From assembly GCA_022825675.1 (NCBI GenBank), contig JAJDWK010000069.1, positions 1 to 43,079 of the forward strand: a stretch of DNA of 43,079 nt. The letters are read 5' to 3'. The DNA comes from Anaerolineae bacterium (GTDB lineage: Bacteria; Chloroflexota; Anaerolineae; Aggregatilineales; Phototrophicaceae). This document shows positions 1-8,362 of the stretch, in pieces. The translations under genes and the position numbers were made by a program. How positions within the stretch are numbered: position 1 is the stretch's first letter; each line of letters begins with the position of its first letter. The notes below the pieces were generated by a model, which did no database searches, had not been told where the DNA came from, and worked only from the letters and a program-made list of their open reading frames with translations.

Positions 1-2159
1 GGTCCGCTGGGCACGGGCGTGTTTGTTGCCGCTGGAATCGGCGTGTTCGTCGGTGGCGGAATCGGTGTATTCGTCGCGGTCGGCAGCGGCGTATTTGTTG
101 GCGTAGCGGTAGCAGTGGGCGTCGAAGTGGGCGTTGATGTAGGTGTTGATGTAGGCGTTGCCGTTGCCGCCACTTGCTGCTTTTGCGACTGCTGCTGCAT
201 CTCCGTCAGCGCATCGACCACTGGCTGCCAGCGGCTGCGGCTGTAAGTATCCGCCATATTTTTGGCTTCCGCCAATGTCATCGGGTTGGCGTGACTGCCA
301 TGCCCCAGCGCCGCCAGCGCTCGCGCCCAGCGCTTGTAATGGTCGGAAGTATCAGGCTGCTCATCGCGGTAGCCGATTAAAGTCTGAATCAGACTTGGCA
401 CGGGTGTATCCGTGACGACCGGCGTATCGGTTGGGACGGGCGTGTCCGAAGGTATCGGCGTATTCGATGGAATCGGCGTCGCTGTAGGCGGACCGGCGGG
501 CGCGGTTCTCACATGCTTCGTGAGAACGGGATTGACCCCGCTCTCCTGATAGGCGGTGATGCTGACGGTATAGGCGCTGCCCGCTTTCAATCCTTTGAAA
601 GTATGCGAAGTCGTGCCGGCGCTCGGCGTTACGAAATCGTAATGGCCGCCGCCGCTGATTTCAACGAAATAGAGCAAGACCTTGCCCATGTCGCTCCACT
701 GGACTTTGATGTGGTCTTTGGATACCTGGAATATCATGCCCAAGCTGCCATCGGTGGGCAGGCTGCCGGGGTCGGGCGTGTTGGTGGGTGTCAAAGTGTT
801 GGTAGGCGTACTTGTTGGGCTTGGCGTAGCTGTATTCGTCGGCGTAGAAGTTGCCGTTGGCGTGTTAGTAGGCGTAGAAGTGGCGGTTGGCGTCGGCGTA
901 TCGCTGGGCGTAGAAGTGGCGGTTGGCGTCGGCGTATCAGTGGGCAGAACTTGCTGGTCTTGCTGCCCTTGCTGCGCCGCGGGCGTATCAGTCGGCGGCG
1001 CGTTTGGATCCGGCAAGGTGCGGAATGTGGTCGGCAGCGACTGCTTGAACACCACCTCACAACCCGTGTTGCATAACTTTACCCAAGCGGTGTATTCGGT
1101 ATCGGGCTTGAGCTTTACGGTTTGGTAATTGTAATACTGCAGGGGGTGGAAGTTATGCTTGTTTGCTTTGGCGGCGCCAGTCTCCTGGAGAAACAGAACC
1201 ACCCGCAGCCCATAGTTCGACGGGAAGCTTTCGCCGAAATCACCCCAATAGATATGAGCGGCGTCGTGTCCAATGCGCGTTACAGTTAGATTGCCAGCGG
1301 GCGTCGCATTGTCCGGCTTGGGTGGGCTGCGGAAGGTGAGGGTGCCGAAGCTCGCCAAAGGCTTGCTGGAACAGGTCTGGCGCCGGCAGGACCTATCCAC
1401 GATTGTCACCTTAATTTTGTATTCCGTATCTGGCTCCAGCCCGAGCACGCCGGGGAAATAATTGGGGATGAATTCTAACCAAGGGGGCCCACCGCCTATT
1501 TGAATGGACGTACCCGCGTAATTGCCGGAGCGCCAAATGACCGTGCGATAAAAAGGTTCAAGATCAGTTTGCACCTGTTCAAGCAGGCCGCCCCAAACGA
1601 TCCTCACATAATCATAGCGCATCTGTTCAACCCGCAGGTAACCGGGTTTATAGGTCGGTGTTATCGTTGGCGTCGGCGTAGCGGTAGGCAGCACTTGCTG
1701 GTCTTGCTGCCCTTTAAGCGCGACTAGCGTAGCCGTCGGACTTGGCGTAATGGTCGGGGTTGCTGTCGCTGTCGGCGGGTCCAGAGTGCGGAATTCGCCG
1801 GAGGCAACATGCAGCGGCGTCTGCTGGATGCCCGTGTCAAAATAGCGCACCTCGGCGATGTACTCGGTGCTGGGGCTTAGCCCGGCATGCTTGGCGTTTT
1901 GCGTGCCCGCTACTGTGTCGGATTGCGACGGATTGCCCTTGGGATACACGACGGAGCGGAAGTATTGCGTATCGCTGAGGGGCAGGTCGCTGCGCCAGGT
2001 TACCTTGGCGGCATCATGCGTGATATTCCTGATGTTCAGCCGGCGGATGGGTTTTGTTGGCTGCTGCGCCTGCGCCAGGGTAACGCTTAGAAGCGCGGCG
2101 ATGAACAGAAGCGGCAGTACATAATAGAAGAACGGTCGCGGACCACGGCAAGTAAACAT
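1..2159 (-). CDS. Secreted multi-domain Fn3 surface protein with Thr-Pro linkers (3' end outside window)
   Basis: The reading frame is open from an ATG at 2159 to the left edge (719 codons visible, no stop), so the C-terminus is missing. Residues 1-31 form a signal peptide (basic start, hydrophobic core, AQA cleavage site). Then come several fibronectin-type III-like segments recognisable by the recurring 'L.P.TEY.A.V' strand pattern, separated by Thr-Pro-rich linkers (units such as TPTPTATSTPTNTP). A 66-residue Trp-rich module lies at residues 589-654 (positions 198-395), followed by another Thr-Pro linker. The architecture is typical of extracellular stalk or adhesion proteins of Anaerolineae; no enzymatic domain is seen in the visible part. 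The same 66-residue module occurs twice in the protein at the right end of the window. Function is inferred only as cell-surface or extracellular. Confidence 0.85.
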   Translation of the reverse strand, partial: MFTCRGPRPFFYYVLPLLFIAALLSVTLAQAQQPTKPIRRLNIRNITHDAAKVTWRSDLPLSDTQYFRSVVYPKGNPSQSDTVAGTQNAKHAGLSPSTEYIAEVRYFDTGIQQTPLHVASGEFRTLDPPTATATPTITPSPTATLVALKGQQDQQVLPTATPTPTITPTYKPGYLRVEQMRYDYVRIVWGGLLEQVQTDLEPFYRTVIWRSGNYAGTSIQIGGGPPWLEFIPNYFPGVLGLEPDTEYKIKVTIVDRSCRRQTCSSKPLASFGTLTFRSPPKPDNATPAGNLTVTRIGHDAAHIYWGDFGESFPSNYGLRVVLFLQETGAAKANKHNFHPLQYYNYQTVKLKPDTEYTAWVKLCNTGCEVVFKQSLPTTFRTLPDPNAPPTDTPAAQQGQQDQQVLPTDTPTPTATSTPSDTPTPTATSTPTNTPTATSTPTNTATPSPTSTPTNTLTPTNTPDPGSLPTDGSLGMIFQVSKDHIKVQWSDMGKVLLYFVEISGGGHYDFVTPSAGTTSHTFKGLKAGSAYTVSITAYQESGVNPVLTKHVRTAPAGPPTATPIPSNTPIPSDTPVPTDTPVVTDTPVPSLIQTLIGYRDEQPDTSDHYKRWARALAALGHGSHANPMTLAEAKNMADTYSRSRWQPVVDALTEMQQQSQKQQVAATATPTSTPTSTPTSTPTATATPTNTPLPTATNTPIPPPTNTPIPAATNTPVPSG
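198..395 (-). other. 66-residue Trp/His module, copy 1 (within the left surface protein)
   Basis: Encoded module starting SLIQTLIGYR and ending VVDALTEM. Conserved with two copies in the right-end protein: W.R.LAA(L/F)G at its centre, then SH(A/S)(N/D)PMT, EAK, and a closing RW..VVDAL. Exactly 66 residues in all three copies. I recall similar unnamed repeats in other large secreted bacterial proteins, but I cannot name a family. Confidence 0.75.
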
Positions 2160-2494
2160 AAGCATATCTCCTAAAGAAGTGGCGCAGCACAATACTATAA
2201 ATTGAAGTATAGATTAAAATTGCGCCGCTGTCCAGTTTTTCGGGAGTGGTGATTATCATGGATATAGTTTTCTCAGCAAACACGACACAGACTTTTAACC
2301 ACAGAAAACACAGAGGGCACCGAGTTTTTTGATTGTTTGACGGAGTTTGCAAGTCCAAGAAATTCACCACTCCCGTTTTTCCCTGGCGCGGGATGCGCAA
2401 GCTAGCGTTTCCCTGCGGAATCGCCTACAATGGATGTATATTTGACCGATACTCAGGCGGTGCCCGATGGTGCCGCCAATGTGGAGAATTGCCC
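2160..2494. other. Intergenic region with one dispersed-repeat fragment
   Basis: Divergent gap between the left surface protein (minus) and the thioredoxin gene (plus). It holds a repeat fragment at 2297-2324 and otherwise AT-rich sequence. It must contain promoters for both genes, but I see no convincing -35/-10 pair. The open frame extending upstream of 2495 has no protein-like character and crosses this repeat, so it is not treated as coding. Confidence 0.6.
2297..2324 (+). repeat. Dispersed 'ACCACAGA...CACCGAG' repeat fragment
   Basis: Reads ACCACAGAAAACACAGAGGG then CACCGAG. It matches the CACAGAG/CACCGAG module seen near 14970, 16875 and 29960-30054. It lies between divergent genes. 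Confidence 0.7.
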
Positions 2495-3235
2495 ATGTCC
2501 ATCATCACCCTCACCGACAGCAATTTCAGCGCCTATCTTGGCGATGCCGCCGCGCTGGTGCTGCTCTCGAATGGCGACGACAAGCTGCGGGGGGATTTTA
2601 AGGTCGCCTTCAACAAAGCGGCGGAGGAAGAAGCGGACCTGCTCTTCGCGCAAGCCGACCCCGCCAAGTTCGCGGGTTTGAGCCGCCGCTTCGACTATCA
2701 AAACAAGGCGCTGCTCATCGGCTGTTACCGCGGCAAGGCGCTGCTGCGGCGCTCCCGCCCCTGGGCGAGCGACCTGCCGGATTTCATCCAGACCATGCGT
2801 GACGCTCAGCTTGATGATCTGCCGCCGGCACAGCGCCAGCAAGCGCTGGAAAAAGCAAAAGCGCCGCCCGCCCTCGCCGCGCCCCTCGATGTCAGCGATG
2901 CCACTTTTGAAAAAGAGGCGATTGAGGCTTCGCACGAGCTGCCGGTGCTGGTGGATTTCTGGGCGGAATGGTGCGGTCCCTGCCGCACGGTAGCGCCGAT
3001 ATTGGAGAAGCTGGCGGCGGAATTTGCCGGTAAGCTGCGCATCGTCAAGGTGGATACCGATCAAAACCCGGCGCTCAGTCAAGCCTTCCAAATCCGCAGC
3101 ATCCCCACCATCGCCGTCTTCAAAGCGGGCAAGATGATATTCATGCAGCCGGGCGCGCTGCCAGAGCCCTCCTTCCGCCAGTTGATTGAACAGGCAATCG
3201 CCATCGAAGTCCCGGCGGAAGCCGCCAGCGCCTAG
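2495..3235 (+). CDS. Thioredoxin-domain protein, two thioredoxin-like halves
   Basis: 246 residues. The C-terminal half (about residues 128-240) is a full thioredoxin domain: the active site WCGPC sits at residues 159-163 and the cis-proline loop (RSIPT) about 40 residues later, so thiol-disulfide exchange in the cytoplasm is expected (no signal peptide). The N-terminal half (about 1-105) has thioredoxin-like strand/helix spacing but no CxxC; it may be a redox-inactive thioredoxin fold. The start was chosen at ATG 2495 because a GGAG sits about 10 bases upstream and the sequence further upstream is a non-coding repeat. The gene converges on the recombinase gene: the two stop codons share the bases CTAG at 3232-3235. 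The partner protein is unknown. Confidence 0.88.
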   Translation: MSIITLTDSNFSAYLGDAAALVLLSNGDDKLRGDFKVAFNKAAEEEADLLFAQADPAKFAGLSRRFDYQNKALLIGCYRGKALLRRSRPWASDLPDFIQTMRDAQLDDLPPAQRQQALEKAKAPPALAAPLDVSDATFEKEAIEASHELPVLVDFWAEWCGPCRTVAPILEKLAAEFAGKLRIVKVDTDQNPALSQAFQIRSIPTIAVFKAGKMIFMQPGALPEPSFRQLIEQAIAIEVPAEAASA

Positions 3236-4329
3236 CCGATAGCGCCGCCCGTCAGCAGCGCCAGGCGGTTTTGCTCGTGCGGCGGCGCAAACATATTCGG
3301 CGGCTGCCGCTCGCGCCCGCCAAGCTCGCCGATGTAAGTCTGCGTCGTTTTTAGGCTGCTGTGCCCCAGGTTCTGGCGGATGCGCTCCAAATCCATGCCG
3401 AAGTCATAGGCGCTGCGGGCGTAGGTGCGGCGCAAATCATGCGGTTTGACGCGCCGCAGCGCGCCCGCGATGCTAATCGGATAAGCATTCATGATTTCGT
3501 TGACCGTCCAGGTGCCGATGGCGCGCGGGCGCACCGTTTTGCCGCCGCGCCGTATCCCGCGGAAGACGGGACCGGCGCTGATGCCCGCCGCCCGCAGCCA
3601 GCCCTCCGCGTACAGCAGGCACCAATCCAGTGGTCCATAGGGGATGAGGCGCTGCTTGCCGCCTTTGCCCTCGCGCACGCGCAGCGCCAGCTCGCCGCCC
3701 AACTGCTGCCGCAAATCCGCCACTTGCAGCGCCGCCGCCTCCGCCGCGCGGATGCCGCTGCAGACCATCAGCGCCATCAGCGCGGTATCACGCAGCCCGC
3801 GCAAATCGCTGATGCCGGGCGCTTGCAGCAATGCCGCCACCTGCCAGGGCTTCAGCCGCAGCTGCTCGCTGTCGGCGACATCCTGCGCCACTATCAGCTT
3901 GACGGGCGAGGCCGCGGGGTGCACATCTTTTTGCAGGCGCGCCAGGAAGAGGTCCGCCAGCGCTTGGGCTTTTTGCCCGTCTTCGTCATCATCGGGCGGT
4001 GCCAAACCGCCGAAGTCGATGAGGTCCTCATACACGGCGTTGCTCAAAAGCAATTCGGCATAGCGGGCGCGGATGGTCGCCAGATGCGCCAGCACTGTGC
4101 TTGGTGCCAGGGTGGCGGGCACGAGTTCGCCGTTTTTCTTTTGGCGCTCGCGCTTGTGCAGCAGGTAATCGCGATAGGCGCGCAGGTCAGGGCTGTACCA
4201 TTCGCGCCCTTGCGCCGTCAGCCATTCGATGAAGAAGCGCAGGCGGGATTTCTGGTCTTTGTTGGGCTGCGCGGGCATCAGCGCGGCGTAATTGCGCTGG
4301 AGCAGTTGGGATTGGGGGTTAGTGTGCAT
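3232..4329 (-). CDS. Tyrosine recombinase / integrase (XerC/D type)
   Basis: 365 residues. The N-terminal SAM-like core-binding domain covers about residues 1-130 and the catalytic domain 155-345. All residues of the tyrosine recombinase active site are visible: Arg194 (SGIRAAEA), a Lys at 222/225 in the beta-hairpin (GKGGKQR), His297-x-x-Arg300 (HDLRR), His323 (LGHSSLKTTQ) and the nucleophile Tyr332. It cuts and rejoins DNA at specific sites. It could be a chromosomal Xer-like enzyme or the integrase of a small mobile element; its position next to an AT-richer helicase gene favours the latter, but no attachment-site pair is obvious. It lies 43 bp downstream of the helicase gene on the same strand, with an imperfect hairpin between them. 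Its own base composition is like the host's. Confidence 0.9.
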   Translation of the reverse strand: MHTNPQSQLLQRNYAALMPAQPNKDQKSRLRFFIEWLTAQGREWYSPDLRAYRDYLLHKRERQKKNGELVPATLAPSTVLAHLATIRARYAELLLSNAVYEDLIDFGGLAPPDDDEDGQKAQALADLFLARLQKDVHPAASPVKLIVAQDVADSEQLRLKPWQVAALLQAPGISDLRGLRDTALMALMVCSGIRAAEAAALQVADLRQQLGGELALRVREGKGGKQRLIPYGPLDWCLLYAEGWLRAAGISAGPVFRGIRRGGKTVRPRAIGTWTVNEIMNAYPISIAGALRRVKPHDLRRTYARSAYDFGMDLERIRQNLGHSSLKTTQTYIGELGGRERQPPNMFAPPHEQNRLALLTGGAIG

Positions 4330-4351
4330 GGTTGGGAGTATAGTGTGGGAG

Positions 4352-4373
4352 GTGTAGACCGGTGTCTATACAC
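4352..4373. other. Imperfect inverted repeat between helicase and recombinase genes
   Basis: GTGTAGAC (4352-4359), CGGT, then GTCTATACAC (4364-4373). The arms pair with a wobble and a small bulge. It lies exactly in the 43-bp gap between the helicase stop and the recombinase start. It could be a recombination core site, an operator or a weak attenuator; there is no T-tract on either side, so a terminator is unlikely. Confidence 0.4.
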
Positions 4374-6619
4374 TAAACCATGCGCCCGCCACGGAATTTG
4401 TAGTCTGGCCCTTTCCCTCCGTCATCCAGCAGGCTCTTTGCAAGATCGATACCGGCTTGCTTGTCGATTTCAGCATTGCTTGAAGTCCATGACTTAGCTG
4501 GCTCAATGCAGTTTTGACACCCATTGCGGCAGGGGCAGTTCTGAGCGACTTCGATACCCTTCTCGAGAGCTTGTGGCCATACTTCATAAAACTTCTTGGC
4601 TACGCCTATGCCGCCTTGATAATTCTCATAGTAGTAGATTGTCAAGCCGTCTTTCTTACTTGACCATGTGCTGGTGTCAAAGCGTTCGGCAGGTATAACG
4701 AAAATGGCTCCGACCCGGAATAGATTTTCTAAAGCGCCTAAGCCTTCGCTATTATCGACGTCTGCAGAGATGTTGAACCAAACAGCATGCAGGTTGTTTT
4801 GGAAGAGGGCGTCGGAGGCTTGTTTTGTATCCTTGACTTCATCACTGCGTTCGTCGACTAATTTATACCCAGTAAAGTTCAACTGGAAATTCAGCGTACC
4901 ACGGAAAACTTCGATATCCCGGTAAGCTAGACCATCGTGAATATGGTTTTGATGCAATATGGGGAAAAAGCCAGGATCGGTTCTTAAATTTGGTTCGGCA
5001 TCAACAAGAACGACCGCGTCGGCTTCGTGAGAATGTATGCGATATTTACGTCCGAAAAAGGTAAATATCGCCCCAATGTAGGCCTCGCGAAATCGTCTTA
5101 AGTCCGATATCTGACCGACTTCTTCCGAGCCGCGCTTGAGTTTGTAAGATTGCCCAAAACTGCCTCGCAGATTTAGATAGAACTGTGGGTGGTAATTCTT
5201 GATAGGTTTGCCACCATCAAGTCGCGCTATTTCATAGAAGGCTTTGCCGAGAATTTGTGAATCATCATCACTAATTGTTCCACCGGTCTCTTGGACGAGC
5301 GAAGGAAGGTGATTCTCGATTAGCTGTTCGTTGTTTGGATCAACAACCAATTCGTCAAAACTTCTGTTCAGAAACGCGTCAATATTGCTGACAAAGAAGC
5401 GGTCAATAGGATCGTTCATCGCGAGAAAGATCACGAAAGCATCTTTGTCCCAGCCGCGCCCAGCTCTGCCAATCTGTTGCCAGGCAGACATAATGTTGGA
5501 GGGAAAACCAGCCAAAACAACTCCATCCAGTCCGCCAATATCCAAGCCTAACTCCAGGGCGTTAGTTGTGAAGATGACACGGATATCGCCTGACTTTATC
5601 TTCTGCTGGATATTTTGTCGTTCACCGCTCTTAAGATCGGCATGAAATGGAGACAGTTGTGTCGGATTGAGACCCGCTTCACTTGCTCTTTTCTGACATC
5701 TTCTAAATGCTTCTTCAAGAAACTTCTTAGTCGGGCAGAATATCAGCGCTTGCAAGCCTTGTTCAAGTATTGCCATTGCTGCACTTTCGATTCGCAGTTG
5801 AAATATCTGCCAATACATATGCTCCGGTATATCGGGCTTGGCGAAAAGAAAGTGGCGGAGAGGGCGCAGAGTATCTCTGGCTGATACAAGTTCCAGATTT
5901 CGACCAGTGAGATTCTTGGCATGTTCTATGGGATTTGCGCAAGTCGCGGTTGAAAGGAATATGCGCGGTTTCACCCCAATTCGATCAAGCTTCAGGAAGA
6001 ACCGCCGCAACAGCAAAGCCATATTGCTCCCGAAGAATCCTCGATACTCGTGCATTTCATCAATAATGACATAGCGAAGGTTGCTCAGGAAATTATGCCA
6101 TTTGTCCGCGTGGCTCAAAAAGGAGCTGTTGAGATATTCAGGATTAGTCTGGAGAATATTCGGTGGGAACTGCATCATGCACTTTTTATGTTCTTTGTCA
6201 GTATCGCCGTCGTAGGGCCAGCTTTCGATGCCAAGTGGGTCGCATAGGCTGCGAATTTGCTCGCGCTGGTCAAATGCTAGCGCTTTCATTGGGTATACCA
6301 TCAGCGCATGCGCGTTTGGGTCGCGGACAAGCGAATCCAACATGGGCACAGTAAATGCCAGAGTTTTGCCGCTGGCAGTTGGCGACTCTAGTACCACGTC
6401 GCAGCCTTGCAATGATAAAAGAATGGCCTGTTCTTGATGTCGGTACGGTGCGCTGATTCCAGAGTTGATTAATACTTCACGAACTTGTGGGTGCAGTCGC
6501 CGAGGCCACTCATTAGCTGAGTGAGGTTGGATGTGAGGGACAGTGCGCTTATGTATCTCATCGTCTTCCCGCAACGCATCAAACTCGTACAGCTTCCTTT
6601 TCAATCTCTCAAAATCCAT
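4373..6619 (-). CDS. SF2 DEAD/DEAH helicase with C-terminal DUF1998-like four-Cys motif (MrfA/YprA/Hrq1 type)
   Basis: 748 residues. Visible helicase motifs: Walker A SPTASGKT (residues 79-86), a DEMH box in IIDEMHEYRG, motif III STAT, and motif VI QQIGRAGRG. The C-terminus carries CPCRNGCQNC with Cys695, 697, 701 and 704, matching the four-cysteine DUF1998 region of MrfA (YprA) helicases. That family unwinds DNA 3' to 5' and acts in DNA repair (mitomycin C damage in Bacillus) and, in related proteins, phage defence. ATG 6619 is preferred over an upstream GTG (6628) because AAGGG lies at good spacing. The gene is visibly AT-richer than its neighbours and lies directly upstream of the recombinase gene, which suggests acquisition. 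Assignment to the superfamily is firm; the exact subfamily is an inference. Confidence 0.88.
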   Translation of the reverse strand: MDFERLKRKLYEFDALREDDEIHKRTVPHIQPHSANEWPRRLHPQVREVLINSGISAPYRHQEQAILLSLQGCDVVLESPTASGKTLAFTVPMLDSLVRDPNAHALMVYPMKALAFDQREQIRSLCDPLGIESWPYDGDTDKEHKKCMMQFPPNILQTNPEYLNSSFLSHADKWHNFLSNLRYVIIDEMHEYRGFFGSNMALLLRRFFLKLDRIGVKPRIFLSTATCANPIEHAKNLTGRNLELVSARDTLRPLRHFLFAKPDIPEHMYWQIFQLRIESAAMAILEQGLQALIFCPTKKFLEEAFRRCQKRASEAGLNPTQLSPFHADLKSGERQNIQQKIKSGDIRVIFTTNALELGLDIGGLDGVVLAGFPSNIMSAWQQIGRAGRGWDKDAFVIFLAMNDPIDRFFVSNIDAFLNRSFDELVVDPNNEQLIENHLPSLVQETGGTISDDDSQILGKAFYEIARLDGGKPIKNYHPQFYLNLRGSFGQSYKLKRGSEEVGQISDLRRFREAYIGAIFTFFGRKYRIHSHEADAVVLVDAEPNLRTDPGFFPILHQNHIHDGLAYRDIEVFRGTLNFQLNFTGYKLVDERSDEVKDTKQASDALFQNNLHAVWFNISADVDNSEGLGALENLFRVGAIFVIPAERFDTSTWSSKKDGLTIYYYENYQGGIGVAKKFYEVWPQALEKGIEVAQNCPCRNGCQNCIEPAKSWTSSNAEIDKQAGIDLAKSLLDDGGKGPDYKFRGGRMV

Positions 6620-6695
6620 CTGTGCCACCCTTCACATTGCGCAATATAATCCAACCAACACACACTATACGCCGAAAATCTAAAAAGGTTTCCCC

Positions 6696-7559
6696 TCAAC
6701 CCTTCACCGCGCCCAGCGTCAAACCCCGTATAAAATACCGCTGAAAAAACACAAATATAAACAGCGTCGGCAGCGAGCCCAGCAAACTCGCCGCCGCCTG
6801 ACCGCCCCAATCCACCGTGTACTGCCCCGTCAAATTCATGATGCCCACCATCACCGTGCGGCTCTCCGCCTTCTGCGTCAAAATGAAGGGCCACAGGAAA
6901 TCATTCCATATCCAGGTGAATTGCAGCGTCGCCAGCACCGCCAGCGCCGGCAAGGTCAGCGGCAGCATGATGCGGAAGAAAATGCCGTATTCGCTGGCGC
7001 CGTCTATCAGCGCCGCCTCGCGCAGGGCATTGGGCACCGTTTGGAAGAAATTGCGCATCACCAAGGTGCAAATCGGGATGCCAAAAGCAGTGTGGATGAT
7101 GATGACGGCGTAGAGCGTATCGTAGAGACCGATGTCGTTCATCAGCCGGAAGACGGGAATCAAGGCGATTTGCGGCGGCAGGAACATGCCCGCCACGATG
7201 AACACGAAGAGCAGCCCATCCCCTTTGAAGCGGTATTTGCCCAGGGCATAGCCGGCTAATGTGCCCAGCGCGATCGACGCGAATGCCGCCGGCAGCGTCA
7301 GCAGCAGCGAATTCTGCATATACAAGCCGAGGTTGCCGCTTTCGGGGTCGAGCACGCGGGCGAAGTTCTCGGTCGCCAGGCGCTGCGGCGGCGTCCAATA
7401 GCCGCCGGCGACAACTTCCGCCTGCGATTTGAAGGCGGTTACCACCGCGCCATAGACCGGCGTCATGAACAGGATGAGCATAATCGTCAGCGTGAAATAC
7501 AGCGCCCCAGCGCGCAGCCGCCGCGCCCACTTGCCCCGTTGAAGCCCCGGCCTCTTCAT
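6696..7559 (-). CDS. Sugar ABC transporter permease, MalG type (second, unpartnered copy)
   Basis: 287 residues with six predicted membrane segments. The inner-membrane coupling (EAA) motif is clear: EAALIDGASE followed by a hydrophobic loop with LPLTLPAL. It would form one half of a carbohydrate-importer channel. The start is placed at ATG 7559; sequence upstream of it is part of a dispersed repeat, not coding. It lies last in the minus-strand sugar cluster, after the PIG-L gene, and no MalF partner or binding protein accompanies it. The cluster already has a complete MalF-MalG pair at 9318-11110, so this copy is either an alternative partner for the same MalF or what remains of a second transporter. 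ATPase (MsiK/MalK type) is not in the window, as is common for this family. Confidence 0.88.
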   Translation of the reverse strand: MKRPGLQRGKWARRLRAGALYFTLTIMLILFMTPVYGAVVTAFKSQAEVVAGGYWTPPQRLATENFARVLDPESGNLGLYMQNSLLLTLPAAFASIALGTLAGYALGKYRFKGDGLLFVFIVAGMFLPPQIALIPVFRLMNDIGLYDTLYAVIIIHTAFGIPICTLVMRNFFQTVPNALREAALIDGASEYGIFFRIMLPLTLPALAVLATLQFTWIWNDFLWPFILTQKAESRTVMVGIMNLTGQYTVDWGGQAAASLLGSLPTLFIFVFFQRYFIRGLTLGAVKG

Positions 7560-7590
7560 GGCTGATGGGGGAGATGTTTCAACATAATCG

Positions 7591-7640
7591 TTTGTCCGCT
7601 GTGTCTTTGTGGTGCATAAATATTTGCCGCAATTGCCCTG
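7591..7640 (+). repeat. Dispersed repeat: 'TGTGTCTTTGTGGTG...GCAATTGCCCTG'
   Basis: Carries two modules: GTGTCTTTGTGGTG at 7601-7614 and CGCAATTGCCCTG at 7628-7640. The same order and spacing are found at 15258-15310 and 41764-41819. It fills most of the 82-bp gap between the PIG-L and MalG genes. Confidence 0.75.
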
Positions 7641-7641
7641 C

Positions 7642-8349
7642 TCAGCCGTCCAGCAGGGTGCCGCTGCGCCGCTCAAAAGCATACAGGCTGCGCGGGCGCA
7701 TCAAAGTTACCGCCCGCGGGAAGCCGCCCAGGGCACCGCGCGCTTCCCCCAGCGCCTTGTAATAATCCCAATAGCGGAAGCTGGAATAGTCCTCTCGCAT
7801 CAGCGCATGGGTCTTGAGCAGCGCCAGATAGTCCTCAAATACCTCCGAAACATCGAGATAGATATCGGCGTTGTAGCCCTCCATATCCTCCCAATTTTCA
7901 CTGAAGAGCAAGCCCCGCGGCGAATGCGCCGGATGCTCGCGCTCGAAAGCCGGCAAACCCGCGCGGAAGAGCGCCTGCTGCACCACATCGTGGGTATTGT
8001 TGTGGTCGATATGGAAGCTGCCCTTCCAATGCGTGATGACAAGCGTCGGTTTGTATTTGCGGATAAGATCCGCCATCTGCCAGATGGAGGCATCATTGAC
8101 CGGCAATTCGCCATCGCCATAGGGCAGCAATTCCATATTCGCGCCGATGAACTCGGCGGAGGCGCGCGCGTCTTCCAGCCGCATCTCGAGGTAGTCCGCC
8201 GCGCTGAGTGTGGGATGCCCTTTTTCGCCGGTGGTCGCATGCACAATCGTGATGTCCCAACCCGCTCGCTTGTGCTTGAGCATGACGGCACCCGCCATAT
8301 TTTCGGCATCGGATATATGCCCGCCAACGACCATCAAATGTCCAGACAT
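7642..8349 (-). CDS. PIG-L / LmbE-family N-deacetylase, HISDAE variant
   Basis: 235 residues. The family removes N-acetyl groups from GlcNAc-type sugars using a zinc ion held by an N-terminal AHPDDE motif and a later His. Here the N-terminal motif is HISDAE (His11, Asp14, Glu16), a departure from the common form that I have seen in sugar-cluster members of the family; the later motif is a canonical HIDH at residues 113-116. No signal peptide, so it should act on imported sugar in the cytoplasm. A strong AGGAGG ribosome site lies 6 bases before ATG 8349. The gene sits between the GNAT gene and a permease in an amino-sugar cluster, consistent with deacetylating GlcNAc or MurNAc derivatives. The substrate is inferred from context. 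Confidence 0.85.
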   Translation of the reverse strand: MSGHLMVVGGHISDAENMAGAVMLKHKRAGWDITIVHATTGEKGHPTLSAADYLEMRLEDARASAEFIGANMELLPYGDGELPVNDASIWQMADLIRKYKPTLVITHWKGSFHIDHNNTHDVVQQALFRAGLPAFEREHPAHSPRGLLFSENWEDMEGYNADIYLDVSEVFEDYLALLKTHALMREDYSSFRYWDYYKALGEARGALGGFPRAVTLMRPRSLYAFERRSGTLLDG

Positions 8350-8362
8350 GGAGTGCCTCCTC

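Noticed and set aside
19..246. Plus-strand Gly/Val-rich open frame (and a similar one at 42077-42421)
   Set aside because: It is the antisense of the Thr-Pro and Pro-Thr linkers of the minus-strand surface proteins; composition is dictated by the repeat, and there is no ribosome site.
3361..4497. Long plus-strand open frame opposite the recombinase gene
   Set aside because: Antisense of a complete tyrosine recombinase with all catalytic residues; the product is Gln/Arg/Ala-rich noise.
7560..7682. N-terminal extension of the MalG gene upstream of 7559
   Set aside because: The added codons come from the dispersed repeat and overlap the end of the PIG-L gene; ATG 7559 gives a normal permease N-terminus.
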